Of a stretch of 64,000 nucleotides of DNA, positions 10,800-22,499 are shown piece by piece. A program made the translations under genes and the position numbers. The notes beneath the pieces were generated by a model. It saw only the letters and a program-made list of their open reading frames with translations. It searched no databases and had not been told where the DNA came from. Origin of the DNA: Solanum dulcamara (lineage: Eukaryota; Streptophyta; Magnoliopsida; Solanales; Solanaceae); contig NC_077238.1 in the NCBI RefSeq assembly GCF_947179165.1, positions 46,256,293-46,320,292 on the forward strand, given 5' to 3'. The stretch's first letter is position 1. Each line of letters opens with the position of its first letter.

Positions 10800-12170
10800 C
10801 TAGAGGTCGAGCAAGGGCATGATATACAACATCAGAGGTTGGGAATATTCAGTATCAGTTAAATGGTGTGGGGCCAGCCCAGCCTCCAGCTGGATTTGTT
10901 TTCACACCAATTATGGAGGATACCCTAGTAAGGATTGTTAGCTTCATAGATGGTATCCCCCAGGTAGGAGCTATTCCCAGTACTTCAACAGGTCCTAGCG
11001 GCGTGATGAGACTCAAAATGCAGCCTAGGCGGAGGCACGAGGAGGTCCGATATTAGGGGCGTAGTCTACTGCCCGGCTCCTTAGTTGTTAGTTCACTCGA
11101 TTGCTACTTTTTCTCCACCCTAGGAACCCTGGCCAATCATGTATTTTGAGGAGTAGAAGATGCTAGGACGGTTTATTAGATTGGGTCCCCTTAGGTTCTC
11201 TAGCACAATGGGAAAGGATGCCCATGAGTTTTTGATTAGTTGTCAAGAGAGGATACATAACTTCAGGTTAGATAAGTCTCACGTGATGGATTACACCACT
11301 TAACATCTAGATAGGTCAGTAAAGTAGAGGTGAAGGATTTATCTTTAATGTAGGACAACTAGGTCTAATGATTTGGGCTCAATCTCTAAGGCTTTCTTAC
11401 AGAAATATGTACCTCACTTCCTGAAGGAGCGATTGCGGGATGAGTTTACATGTTTGACTCAGGGGTCACTATTAGTTGTAGAGAATGATACCTAGTTCCA
11501 TAAGTTTTCTAGACATGCAACTATGCTTATAACGAAAGAGCATGAGAGAGTGCATAGGTTTGTCAGAGGGCTCTTATACTAAGTAATGTTGTCTACAGAG
11601 TAGATAGTGGTGTCAGGCCAAATCTTTATACAGATAATCGATCATGCAAGCACCATTGAGGGAATCCATCATGAGGCGTATGGGGGAAAAGATAAGAGAC
11701 CCCACCATTAGGATGATTTCAGCGGGACTCAGTCCTATGGTATGGGGTTTCTAGGTAATGGTTATCTAACACAGTTCTAGCCTACTAGGCCATTTCAGGC
11801 TGACATTCATCTTAAAGATGGTGTCACTACTGCAGGTGCTACTAGTTCTATAGTTCCAATGCTAGTTTAGACTCATTAAGGTGAACACTTAGTGTATTTA
11901 GACCATGGTGGCCAGTTAAGTTCAGCCAAGTTGTCTCAGCGGTCAATTCTGGCAGAGGTTGTTATGAGTGTGGCGAGTTTGGCCACTTTTCTAGAGAATG
12001 TGGTAGGTTGATCTTTCAAATAGTAAGGCTAATAAGGTCATCAGGGTCAGAAAATTCAGGCCCCTAGGGCTGTGGTTCATTCTACCAGAGATGGTGCTCA
12101 TGGCAGTAGGGGTGGTCCCCAAGATGCTCGAGGTGGTCCTCAATTAGGCAGGTCAGGTGGCCGTAGTTGA
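10800..12170 (+). pseudogene. H gag, decayed, with CCHC zinc knuckle
   Basis: Open pieces in different frames include one at 10868-11056 and a gag-core stretch around 11200-11580 with KDAHEFLISCQERIHN and SISKAFLQKYVP. The latter matches the RNA-binding retrotransposon gag domain. At about 11960-12001 there is a CX2CX4HX4C knuckle (CYECGEFGHFSREC), complete in all four ligands. A glycine-rich tail follows, then protease. Gag would form the virus-like particle and bind element RNA. Several in-frame stops show it is dead. Confidence 0.75.
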
Positions 12171-12176
12171 TGACCC

Positions 12177-12503
12177 ATGTTTGCTTTTCTAGGGAGGCCA
12201 GAGGAAGAGGCTTTGGATGCTATTATCATAGGTACGATATCTTTCTCACATCATCCTACATATGCTTTATTTTATTTGGGGTCTACCTACTCATATGTGT
12301 TTGTCTATTATGTTATATATCTGGATGTGTTGCATAAGCCTTTGCCTTTGCCAATGAGTGTAGCCAACCCAATAGGTCATTCTTTATTAGTGAATCGAGT
12401 GTATCAATCCTGTGTAGTGTCTATTTTTAGGAATAATACTAGGGAGGACTCTATAATACTAGATATGATGGACTTTGACTTGATTCTAGCCATGGATTGG
12501 TAA
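12177..12503 (+). pseudogene. H aspartic protease, decayed
   Basis: A 108-codon open stretch matches the retropepsin region between the zinc knuckle and RT. The usual catalytic block in this group reads like DPGSTYSYVS; here it is FYLGSTYSYV, so the catalytic Asp-Pro is lost. The later block DSIILDMMDFDLILAMDW matches the second half and C-terminus of the domain. A stop follows at once. It would have cut the gag-pol polyprotein. Confidence 0.75.
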
Positions 12504-12717
12504 TCTTCTCATCATGTGGTCTTGGATTGCTTCACCAAGACTGTCACTTATACATGCCTAGCATTCCTTCAATTATATAGGTGTGTACGGTTAGCCATAC
12601 GCCCGGGGGCATGATCTCTTATCTTAAGGCATAACAGTTGGTAGGGAAGGGTGCCTTACTTATATTGCTTATGTTCATGATAGTAGATCCAGTAGTCATT
12701 TACTTGAGTCAGTTCCA

Positions 12718-13480
12718 GTGGTTACAGAGTACCCTGACATGTTTCCTACTTATTTACCTAGTCTCCCGCCTGATCGTCATATTGAATTTTGCATAGATGT
12801 TGAGCTGGGTATTCAACCAGTTTCTATTCCACCCTATCATATGGGTCTAACTGAGTTGAGAAAACTTAAGAATCAGCTTCAGGACCTGCTGAGAATGGGG
12901 TTAATTATGCCTTGTTCATCTACCTGGGGTACTCTTATCATGTTTGTGGAAAAAAAGGATGGTAGCATACATGTATGCATTGACTACAGGCAACTAAATA
13001 AGCTTATCATCAAGAATAAATGTCCTATGTCGTCGATTGATGACTTATTTGACCGAATTTATGGTGCTTTCATATTCTCTAAGATAGACTTAAGATCGGG
13101 ATACCACCTATTCAGGAGTAGGGTGGTAGACATCCCTTGTAGTCCCTTTAACACTCGATATGACCATTATGAGTTCTTAGTCATGACTTTTGAGTTGACC
13201 AATGCCCCTACAACATTTATGGAGTTGATGAACCGTGTGCTCATTCCCTCTTTAGATTCTTTTGTGATAGTATTCATCGATGACATTATAATATAGTCTA
13301 GTAGTATAGTGCGAGCAGTATCTGAGGGTGTACTCCAGACTTTGCGGGATCAGCAGTTGTATGCCAAATTCACTAAGTATGTATTTTTTCTTGACTCATT
13401 GATATTTTTGGGGAACGTTGTATCCAAGGATGGGATTATGGTAGATCCATAAGATCATCATAGGATTGGGCTCGGCCTAC
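12718..13480 (+). pseudogene. H reverse transcriptase, partly open
   Basis: The open stretch 12718-13296 (192 codons) begins at the PR-RT linker ([12 protein letters not shown]). It shows the RT1 blocks [45 protein letters not shown] and [11 protein letters not shown]. The catalytic FIDD is intact, but a stop follows it directly and the thumb part (AKFTKY...[10 protein letters not shown]) is separated from the rest by that stop and by a second one near 13450. RT would make cDNA from the primer site. It is a clear Ty3/gypsy RT that cannot act. Confidence 0.85.
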
Positions 13481-14060
13481 TTCTCCCACTGAGGTTTGTA
13501 GTTTTATCAGCTTCGTAGGCTACTACAGGCGATTTGTGGAAGGGTTTTCTTTGATAGCGGTACACTTTACTAGATTTAATCAGAAGAATATTCCCTTTCA
13601 GTGGTTTGACAAGTATGAGGTGAGCTTTCTAAGGCTCAAGGCCTTATTGAATTCAGCGCCAATTCTATTTTTTCTAGTTGAAGGACATGGGTTTACAGTC
13701 TATAGTGATACTTTCAGTGTCAGCCTAGGATATTTGTTGATGCATTAAGATAAGGTTATTTCTTATGCTTCTAAGCAGCTGAAGCTTTATGAGAAAAAAA
13801 TACACCACTCATGAATTAGAGTTGGTGGTGGTAATCTTTAGGTTGAAGATTTGGTGACACTAACTAAATGGAGTTCATTATAAGGTGTTCACTAACCATC
13901 GTAGTCTCTATTATATATTCAGCCACGGGTACCTTAACTTGAGGTAGTGCAGGTGTTTTTAGTTGCTAAAAGACAATGACATCTCAATTCTTTATCATCT
14001 GGGCAAGGCTAATATGATAGCGGATGCCTTGAGCCAGAAGATAGTAAGTATGGGGAGTTT
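13481..14060 (+). pseudogene. H RNase H, decayed
   Basis: The piece 13536-13748 holds the connection region (FQWFDKYEVSFLRLKALL) and the first RNase H strand (FTVYSDTFSVSLGYLL), whose aspartate is the first active-site residue. Later blocks, ISYASKQLKLYEKK and a decayed form of the ADALS motif near 14020, are in other frames. RNase H would remove the RNA template. Several stops are present. Confidence 0.7.
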
Positions 14061-14225
14061 GGCTTTCTAACTGTAGAGGAGCAACTTATGGCTTTGGACA
14101 TCTAGTCTTTAGCCAATCGATTGGTTAGGCTTGATATTTCAGAGCTGAGCAAGGTAATTGCTTGTGTGGAGGCTAGATCATCTATGATTAAGTAGATTCC
14201 AGCATAACAGTTTGATGATCCACAG

Positions 14226-15640
14226 TTGAGGATGATTCAAGATAAGGTGTTTAGCGATGAGTCTAGGAAGGCGATCTTAGATTTAGATAGTGTTATGAGG
14301 TTTGAGGGTCGTATCTGCATTTCTAGAGCTGGAGATTTGGTTAGGCTGATTCTTGAGAAGTCTTACTGTTCTAGATATTCCATTCATCCTAGTGTGGTGA
14401 AATGTATTGTGATCTAAGTCAACACTATTGGTGGTGTGGGATAATGAGGGGTATTTCAGCTTTTGTGTCTAGGTGCTTCAACTGTCAGCCAGTGAAGTAC
14501 GAGCATCAAAGGCCAGGTGGTTTGAGTCAACAACTACCCATTTTAGAGTGGAAGTGGGAGTTAATAGCTATGGACTTTGTGGTAGGCATTCTATATACTT
14601 TTTAAGGGTTTGATTCTATTTGTGTCAACGTGGATTGATTGACCAAGGCTGCTCACTTTCTACTGGTTCAGCCTTCCTATAGTTCTGATAGGTTAGCTCT
14701 AATCTACATTTGTAAGGTTCTAAATTTTATTGGTATATCAGTGCGTATTATCTTCGGTCGTGTTACTAAGTTCACTTCATACTTCTAGAGGTCTATTCAG
14801 AGAGAGTTGGGTACTAGGGTTGAGATTAGAACAACCTTCCACCCTCAGACCGACGATTAGTCTGAGAAGACCATTCAGGTCTTGGTGGACATGATTTGGG
14901 CCTGTGTTATTGATTTTATAGGGCAGTGGGATCAGTTCTTTAATTTGGTAGAGTTCATCTATAATAACATCTACTATTCTAGCTTTTAGATGGATCCATT
15001 CGAGGCATTGTATAGTAGTAGGTATTATTATCCTGTAGGCTAGTTTGATGCTTTTGAGGTTAGGTCGAGTGCACCAACTTGCTGCATGATTTTATAGATA
15101 GTGCCCATGTGATTAAAGAGCGAATTCATACTGCTAGAGTAGGCAGAAGAGCTATGATGACAAAAGGTTGTGGACTTTGGAGTTCACAGTTGGTGACCCA
15201 GTATTTCTGCGGGTATCGCCCATGAAGAGTATGATGAGATTCGGGAGGAGGGGCAAGCTCAGCCCCAAGTTAGTATGTTTGTGATTCTTACGTTGGTAGT
15301 ATAGGTGGCTTATGAGATAGAATTACATCAAGCTCTTTCGAGGGTCCACCCTGTTTTTCATGTTTTTATGCTGAGATAATATATTCCAAATGAGTCTCAC
15401 ATGCTTCAGTTGGATTCCGTTCAATTTGATGAGACCTTGGCATTTGAAGAGGATTTTATAGCCATTCTAGACAAGCAGGTTAGGAAGTTGATAATTAAGG
15501 AGATTTCATCCATGAAAGTTGAGTGGAGGCATTGTCTGATTGAAGAGGCGACTTAGGAGACCGAGCTTTATATGTGTACTTGATATCCTCACCATTCTGA
15601 GCCTTCAAGCACCTTTCTTTCTCTTACTTTTGAGGACAAA
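14226..15640 (+). pseudogene. H integrase and chromodomain-like tail, decayed
   Basis: The 14226-14417 piece precedes the zinc-binding domain (HYWW ... CFNCQPVK at about 14405-14490). The core begins with WKWELIAMDFVVG (first Asp). The second Asp block reads IIFGRVTKFTS instead of a DRGTQF form, so that catalytic residue is lost. The glutamate is recognisable in SEKTIQVL. Past 15100 the C-terminal module and a chromodomain-like region (LDKQVRKLIIKEISSMKVEWRH) run to about 15600. There are many stops. The chromodomain tail would direct integration to heterochromatin in this clade. Confidence 0.8.
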
Positions 15641-15661
15641 AATCTTTTTAGTAATGGATGT

Positions 15662-17218
15662 TGTAATGACCCTCGAGGTCTTTTCTGTGTTTTTGCATGT
15701 TTTACCATTTTCCCTTTCCCTTCACTTTCTTGTAGCATTTATGTGGTGTTTAGATGGGTGGCATGCTCTCCAAGGTGTTCAATTGAGTTTTGAGGTGGTC
15801 TGGCCATTTTTGAGGCTTAAGTCTTGAAAGAGTTGACTTTAGTCAACATTTTGAGATTCTGCGATGGGATGACGATTCTGCCTATTCCATCAGCTCCGAT
15901 AGGGTGATTTTGGTCTAGAATAAATGTTTGTTTTGGTTTTGGAGTTGTCATTAAGAGTTTGTGCAATTAGGCATTTTAACTTTAAAGTTTTTGGCCAAAT
16001 GTGACTTTTGTCGACCATATTAGAAAACATGCTAGGATTGAAACTCCTATAGCGCAATTAGATCTTGAATACCATGTTTGGTCTAGAATATACTTTGGTT
16101 TAGTTCCCGAGCTGCTCAGAATGAGATTTTGGCTGGTTGTGTGTTTTTCATGTATTCTAGATTTACTTTTGACTTTAGTCAAAATTTTGATGAGGCAACC
16201 TTCGTTGGTCATTTCGTGTATTCCGTTGAGTACAAAATGTTGTTTACGAGTTTTTTGCACTTTTGGTTTGCGTTATTCGGATTCCGATTAATTTCCAAGG
16301 TGTCGTTTGATGTCTTAAGCCTAAAACTCAAAACTGAGGTTGCTACCCATTGGTGCGGTCGCTTTTGTTACCCTTGGACTTTTAAGTGGTGGCCGTTTTT
16401 ATGACCAAGGGGTCGCTTTAGCGGAGGCCACCCATGGGGTGGGGGTCTATTAAGTGACCAGCCTATCACTTCTTCTATGCTTTTTTGACCAGGCTGTCAT
16501 TTTAGCGACAAGCGACTCTGGGCGGGGTTTGCTTTTGCAGCTCAGATGTCGCTTTAGGGATAACCGCAAAAAGATTTAAACACTATACACTATTCTTTCT
16601 TCAAAAATGAAGACCCCCCTTAGGAGAGCTCAGACCAAGTCTTTTTCTCTCATTTATTGATAAATTTAAGTGATTCAAAGGTAAATCTCTTCCATTTCTT
16701 TTTCCTAAAATTATTCTTTTTCAATCCGTGATTTATTTCTGTTCTTGACCCTAAATCCCTCGATATCTAGTCTTCAAATAATAGTATTTGGACCATTTGA
16801 GGTCCAAATTGAACTCCATTTTTGCTCAACGTTTAGGCATATGATCCTTACCTCAAGGAGAATTAATGAAGGGTTTTGTTCTATAATTCTGTAACTTCGA
16901 TTTGAGGGTCAATTTTTGACCTATATTTCCATTCGGTTTTCTTTTTAGTAATATGGGTATCGTTGGATTAGTTTAGACTTGATCGTTCCATTCTTGTAGC
17001 TTGGCAGCAATTGAGGCTCTCCAAAAATAAAAAAATACACTAGTAAAGGTTCGAGTGTAGTTTCGGCTTCGAGGTAGGTTATGAATTACTTCTTTTTAGT
17101 CCTTGCTTAGTTGATTGTGTGAATATTTGAGTAGTTTTATTGTTAGGATGGTGTTAGGACTAGGTTATAGGTATGCTTGGTCCTTAGTGAGATTCATTGG
17201 CCTCGTTGGGTCATGACA
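15662..17218 (+). repeat. H 3' LTR
   Basis: It begins TGTAATGACCC just after the chromodomain tail and ends GGGTCATGACA, forming a near-perfect inverted terminal repeat. It is 1557 bases long. Q LTR sequence resumes at 17219. The GTCGCTTTAGCG-type motifs at 16340-16560 and the last 300 bases match the 5' copy. It lacks the 1.3-kb body found between repeats at the 5' side. ORFs of 90-96 codons here are chance frames on both strands. Confidence 0.85.
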
Positions 17219-17471
17219 CTCATAAAGTAATCAAGATCCGAATCTATCATTTTTATTCAATTTTTCAAGTAAAGGCGTTAGATTTCTTCCATAAATCTAT
17301 ACATTGTTATTTGGATTTTTAAGGCGTTGGAACATTAAATCCTTGGAAATTCATGGAGGCTCCCTTCAAATTTTGATATCTTTAGTTAGTTTTCTATTTC
17401 TTTTTCTCTTGTTGCTTCCATATTCTAATATTCAATTTTTATTGGTGATGTCCTTAACCTTGTTGTTATCA
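17219..17471 (+). repeat. Element Q 5' LTR, second part
   Basis: It continues the Q LTR after element H (compare 19955-20212) and ends gttatca. With the TGATAG start seen in the 3' LTR, the Q LTR termini are TGATA...TATCA, a perfect 5-base inverted repeat. Confidence 0.75.
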
Positions 17472-17473
17472 AG

Positions 17474-17485
17474 TAGTATAAGAGT
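17474..17485 (+). other. Element Q primer-binding site, degenerate
   Basis: tagtataagagt, two bases after the LTR end, resembles TGGTATCAGAGT, the complement of the initiator-Met tRNA 3' end, with three differences. Position and partial match support it. Confidence 0.5.
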
Positions 17486-17491
17486 GGTTCT

Positions 17492-17934
17492 ATGATTATT
17501 GATTGTGGAAATAATGTTAATGTGGTAGGCTCATATCTGATGGAGAAGTTGAAACATAAATGCATCAAACATACTACTCATAAACATCAAGGGATTAATA
17601 ACTTTGGCGAGGTTAAGGTGAATAATCAATATTGGTATTGTCTTTCTCGATTGGAAGGTATTCGGATAATGCTCTTTGTGATGTAATTCTAATGGAAGAT
17701 TTCCATATCATGCTTGGGAGTACATGGCAGTTTAGTAGGAACGTGATTCATGATAGGAGAAAAAGTGGAGTTTATCTTGAGCTAAATAAAAGAAAATATG
17801 CACTTGGACCATTAACTCCATCTAAGGTTTGTGAAGAGAAAAAATGTGTGAAAGAATTAATGAAAAAATTGAGAAACAAAAGGATGAGAGGATTAAAGGA
17901 GTACACATTGACATCCCAAGAGAAGAAAAAATAA
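17492..17934 (+). pseudogene. Element Q protease region, directly after the primer site
   Basis: Frame pieces at 17492-17686 and 17632-17934 overlap with one shift. They read IIDCGNNVNVVGSYLMEKL, then DNALCDVILMEDFHIMLGSTWQFSRNVIHD and KYALGPLTPSKV. This is the retropepsin region of Ty3/gypsy pol (the DxG loop, then the LLGRPWQ-type block, here MLGSTWQ), in a sequence style I associate with CRM/Reina-like chromoviruses. It starts six bases after the primer site, so gag has been deleted. It would cut the polyprotein in an intact element. Confidence 0.75.
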
Positions 17935-18316
17935 AGGATGTGCTATGTGAAGAGAATGGATAGTAAAGTGAGGGAAAAAGTGAGATTGAGAGAAACGAAA
18001 AGAGAGATAGCCATGAGAGCATAAATGAGAGGGATAGTTGTGAGGTAGAGATACAAAAACAAGATAATTTGAGTGAGGTTATTTCTTCTTTTAATTCTTA
18101 CATTACTACTTCTTCTTGTAGTTGTTTTGATTCTTTTGTAGGTACACATGAGAATGTTTTCCTAGAAAAACCATCATTGCATGTACTTGAACCTAAGATG
18201 GTCGATACTACATGCCCCATTGAGAAAATGCATGTTGATGAGAACAATAAAGGTAAAGAGATTTATTAGGGTCTGTCCAAGATAAAACTCATGACAAAAA
18301 TTTCAACAAGAAAATT
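17935..18316 (+). other. Q spacer between protease and RT remnant
   Basis: A 66-codon open piece at 18069-18269, rich in Ser and Cys, belongs to the linker after protease. I see no domain. The preceding bases (17860-18060) are very purine-rich and would give a highly charged Glu/Lys-rich stretch. Confidence 0.4.
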
Positions 18317-18712
18317 ATGGATTTAATGCTAATGAACAAGGAAAAACAAGGTGATGTTATTCTTATGATACATAAGACTAAGTACGGTATGTATAATTGG
18401 TTTATTCACATTCTTTGTATTCCTAAAATACCTAAGGTCTTTTTTGAGGTAATGAACTACATTCTTAATTCCTATATTAATGAATTTATTAATTTTAAGG
18501 ATTATGATATTTCGCCATATAATAAGTCATTAACCGTAACCTCTAAGCTCAATAAGAGCAATTCATTACTTTTTAAAATTGTGCATGACATAGTTGATTT
18601 TGGATTCTCACTTGACAAGAAGTGTGATGTTTGTGCGAGAATGATTGTGAATGAGTTGGATGATTTTCTCTTATTCTATTGTCAAATAATTTTTTGTGTA
18701 ATAATTTGTTAG
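18317..18712 (+). pseudogene. Element Q RT remnant
   Basis: Of this 131-codon open frame, the first half (KTKYGMYNWFIHILCIPKIP, then FEVMNYILNSYINEF) lines up with the RT stretch around KTKYGLYEWLVMPFGLTNAP and RLMNHVL. What follows is FKDYDISPYNKS, where FDDILIYSKS would be expected, so the catalytic pair is lost. After that the sequence no longer looks like pol. RT fingers, RNase H and integrase are missing, which makes Q strongly internally deleted. Confidence 0.65.
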
Positions 18713-19249
18713 AATATGATTTTTTTGTGTGATGAGTCATAATTCTTTAAGTGTTGGTGATTGTGAGTTTAAAAGGGTGTTTGCTACTACTGATGAGGAG
18801 ATACATAACTATTAGGAGATACATGACTATGCGTTTTTAAATGCTTATATGAATAACTCATATAGAGAAGAATTTATGGGGGATAGTGTTGAGGATGCTT
18901 GGCTATATCATAAAAGTGTCCAATTCAATGCGATTTTTTTATTTTCTTTATCATACCCATCAAATTAGTATATTAAAAGAACTAACTTGGAGTCGCATGT
19001 ATCGTTCGCAATAACATCTAACAAGACTTTTGTTCTTCTTATATACATGGGAGAATTTTATATTGGGATGATGATGTACACATACTTTATAAGGATGTAT
19101 CAATACATGCTAGGATTAATTGGGTTTAGTGGACATGGTCTCTACCCTGTTTTATTCCTACCATTGTTGCTTTTCAGTTAATGGATGTTGTTTACTAATG
19201 CATGTCTTACTAATTTAGCGAGATTCTAATTCGAGGATGAAATATTTTT
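18713..19249 (+). other. Q internal region without recognisable coding
   Basis: Short open frames only (for example 18987-19181). The last part, with tcgaggatgaaatatttttaag, is the usual end of a gypsy pol before the polypurine tract. Nothing else is recognised. Confidence 0.5.
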
Positions 19250-19262
19250 AAGAAGAGGGGAA
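19250..19262 (+). other. Element Q polypurine tract
   Basis: aagaagaggggaa lies directly before the TGATAG start of the 3' LTR. It is the expected site of plus-strand priming. Confidence 0.75.
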
Positions 19263-20212
19263 TGATAGCATCCACAATGACATACCTCCATTAAAGTTTA
19301 TAGGTACAATGAAAAATCAAGAAGTTGTTTATTGTGGAGGAAAGAGGCTCAATTTTTCATAAGTTAAAGTAAAAAATTATCGGATTCTAGATTAAGGAAT
19401 TTCGTGGTAACTAGGTCACGAATAGTCCAAGAATCAGTCACAACAAACGATTGCTTTCTGCACTTATTTTTAGAGAAGACTAGTCAAACTTTCCAAGATT
19501 GTCAAGATTCCTTTCCTAGTTAGGTTTTATCTTATTTCTTTATTTAGTTATAGGTTAGTTAATACTTTAGTTAGTCTATTTATGGATTCCCTAGTACTAT
19601 TTAACTCTTTCCTAATTAGGTTACTTTATTTCCTTTCTAGTGTAGGATTTACCTTGTAATTTTCTTCCTAGGTTTTGGCTGATCCTTTAGCTTAGCCTAA
19701 GGGGTATTGGACGTCCTCCCCCATATCCTATGAATAGGAGTTATTTTCTTCATTTAAATACATTGCATTAATATTAATATTATTTGAGGGAGTTTGTTTT
19801 GAACCTTTGTGACTTGTTCTTTTAGAATTTATCTTTAACCTTTACTAGTTTCATAGTTTAAGGTATAAAGTAATTTTTTCGTTTGATATCTTTGATTTCT
19901 TTCTGTTATTCTTTAGAAGGTGATTAGTTTATACATATTAATTATTGTATTTAGTTACTCATAAAATGGTCAAGATCTGAATCTATCTTTTTTATTCATT
20001 TTCTCAAGTAAAGGCGTATATTTCTTCCATAAATCTATAGGTTTTTACTTGGATATTTTCAAGGCCTTAGAACATCAAATCCTTTGAAATTCTTGGATCT
20101 TTCCTTCGAATGTCCCATATTTTTAGTTAGGTTTCTTTTTCTTTTTCTCGTATTGCTTCCACATTCTAATAATCAATTTTTATTGGTCATCTCTTTAACT
20201 TTGTCATTATTA
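19263..20212 (+). repeat. Element Q 3' LTR
   Basis: It starts TGATAG after the polypurine tract and matches 1371-2336 plus 17219-17471. It is about 950 bases long, shorter than the 5' copy because it lacks the 212-base duplication. Its end (attatta) is a decayed form of the gttatca end seen at 17471. The 5-base duplication cannot be checked because the left LTR end is lost. Confidence 0.75.
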
Positions 20213-20707
20213 AAGCTCCAGGAATATGTCTAAGACATTATATACTAAATCTTATACGAACCGCTAAGATTCATACAGTTTATAAATGTAAGTCATGGAA
20301 AGGTGGAGTCTGAAGCAGCTTTGGATCCCAATTTAAATATCACGATGCTTCTCTACAGGGCATGAAAATCACTACAAACTGTGAACTTCGAGCGTTAAGC
20401 AGCATCGACTTAGTTTTCCTACTTTATTTAAGATTTTTTTTTGTATTCTATAAATATTCTACATAGGGTTTATGCTGATGTTACACATTTACTAGTTTTT
20501 GAGCATAGAACAACGTGTGAGAACCTACGTTGAGCTACTTTTCAAGATTAATACAAATATTGCTTTTTTGGATTCTACTTGATTCGTCGTTCATCCATTG
20601 ATTTGAGATTAACTATTTATAAATCTAAGAATTGTTATAAGAATTCTACACAAATTCTTAACTCTTTGCATACGGATATGATCTGCTTAATCCCATAACT
20701 AGGGTTG
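20213..20707. other. Unassigned interval
   Basis: No coding region is seen. AT-rich sequence with a possible short LTR style (a TATAAATA near 20440 and a later 'ttaatacaaat' block), but without a partner copy in the window. I cannot name it. Confidence 0.3.
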
Positions 20708-21775
20708 TGTAACACCCTGTGTTATCCTAGCCTAAACTATGCACTGGACCATGAGAAAAAATTGAGAAATATGGATTATGCCAGTTGTTACGAGTCAAAC
20801 AATAACTCGTAGAGGATTCTACAGTTCATAGAATGGACTTGTAGGGTTGGCACTAGAAAGGAAAACTTTGTCCAAGTTTGAAAGGATTTATGAGTCACCT
20901 TACGACTTGTAAGAATGTTGATGACTCGTTGAAATGAGTCGTAGAGTAATTCCCTAAGTTCTAAAAAATAAAAGCCTCAATACTTCTATTAAAAGTCAAT
21001 AGGATGACCGGTAGAAGGTATTATGATTCGTAGAATAGACCCGTAGAGAAAATTCAGAGACTCTGGTTTTAAGGGTTTTCAAAGTTGCCGGGATGAATGA
21101 ATCCTATGACCCATAAATTTTTTGATGAGTCATAGAATGGACTCGTAGGAAGGGTCCTAAGTTCAGGGACAATTTCTAAGTATTGGGGTGACTTACGAGT
21201 CATTGTGATGACTCATAGGATGCTCGACAACTCATAAGAACGACCCGTAAATGGCCAGAATTGAGTTTTAGGAAGGGTAGTTTGGTCTTTTTCACCCTTT
21301 CCAAATCAAAAACTCGATGTTTGGGATTATCTTGAGTCCCTTATCTGTACCATGAATTCCTAGAATCTCATTAACACTTAGAATTATTAGACGGCTAGGA
21401 TTTGAGAGGAGAAAGAGACTAGGGTTCAAGCGTTCACTTCCATCATTCATGTTTCAATTGTTCTTTGAGTTCTAGGTATGTAAGGCTATCAAAACATTGG
21501 ACTAAGTTTATCCACGTAACCTACATCTTTTTTGAGACGAATTGTGTCTCAATTGGAGTTTTGAATGTTTCTATGATTTATGTTTCTTGAGTTATTATGA
21601 TTCTAATAAGTCTTTAATTGTACCTAATTGATCATGTGTTGATAGTGTTACTGAATTGAGTATTTGAGGTATGTTTTCATGTATCTATTCACATGAACCC
21701 TAATTGAAATTATATTTATAATTTACTACATTGATTGGATTTGAAAGCATTATTGTGAATGTCTTGAAAGAGGAA

Positions 21776-21783
21776 GCATTAAG
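21776..21783 (+). repeat. MITE target duplication, left copy
   Basis: gcattaag here matches gcatcaag at 22531-22538, 7 of 8 bases. Eight bases is the hAT length. Confidence 0.65.
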
Positions 21784-22248
21784 TAGGGGTGTTGATGGTT
21801 CGGTTGGATCGATTGCTAAAACCAAACAAAAAAGATAACGGTCAATTTGGTTTGATTTGGTTCAATTTTTATTTTTTTCCGGTTTGAAAATAATAAATTT
21901 GTTGAAGTCATCTGCATCCCGATAGATACAAACACTTAGAGAATAAACAATCCACATGAAAGCTATTAGAGATTCAGTTAAGAAATACTTGAGTTATTAT
22001 TAAACAAAAAAGTGATTTATTTAAGCAATCCTAAAGTCATTATAGACAAAAAATCAAAAGAACAAATCTTTATTTCAAAAATAACTCCAAGCTCAACAAC
22101 TGAGGAACCACCCAAGGGAGGGTAAAAGAAACTTATTTACCAAAAATTTAAATCTTGGGCTTGAGAAAATGGTAAAGGTAAAGACATAAATTAATTAAAA
22201 TTAAATAAAATATCTATATTTTGTTTATGAATAATATATAAATAATTA

Positions 22249-22250
<2 letters not shown>

Positions 22251-22292
<42 letters not shown>
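22251..22292. repeat. (AT)21 microsatellite
   Basis: Uninterrupted AT dinucleotides over 42 bases inside the MITE. Likely variable between individuals. Confidence 0.95.
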
Positions 22293-22297
<5 letters not shown>

Positions 22298-22420
22298 CTT
22301 GGCCGGTTTGGTTGTTTTTATGGTTTATTTTTAGTAAAACCAAAACCAATCCAAATAATATTGTTTTTCAAAATTTAAAACCAAACCTAACCATACCAAA
22401 CCAAATATCGGTTTTTTTAA

Positions 22421-22499
22421 TCAGGTCTGCGTACACTTTACCCTCCTCAGACCCCACGTTGTGGGCTTTCACTAGGTGGTTGTTGTTGTTGTTGTTCTT
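22421..22499 (+). mobile_element. 5'-truncated RTE LINE or RTE-mobilised SINE tail
   Basis: Its 79 bases (gtacactttaccctcc..., then a GTGGG block and TTG repeats) match the 3' end of the LINE at 5873-5955 on the minus strand. It is flanked by ggtttttttaa (22410-22420) and ggttttttaa (22500-22509), a target duplication differing by one T. Insertion into the MITE is therefore clear. Solanaceae SINEs are known to share such tails with RTE LINEs, so it may be either. Confidence 0.8.

Larger units (their letters stand above)
2337..17218 (+). mobile_element. Element H: nested Ty3/gypsy chromovirus-like LTR retrotransposon
   Basis: H interrupts the 5' LTR of element Q: the Q sequence that is continuous at 19921-20000 is split here at 2336 and 17219. 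Domain order on the plus strand is gag (zinc knuckle), protease, RT, RNase H, integrase, chromodomain-like tail, then a 3' LTR starting TGTAATGACCC and ending GGGTCATGACA. This order and the sequence style fit the Tekay/Del group of chromoviruses (family assignment from memory, not from a search). Its 5' LTR has lost its first several hundred bases, so no target duplication remains on the left. All reading frames are broken. A LINE is inserted at 5873-10076. Confidence 0.8.

Noticed and set aside
15982..16404. Frames of 91-96 codons on both strands in H 3' LTR
   Set aside because: They overlap in three frames within an LTR, have no features and are absent from the 5' side.
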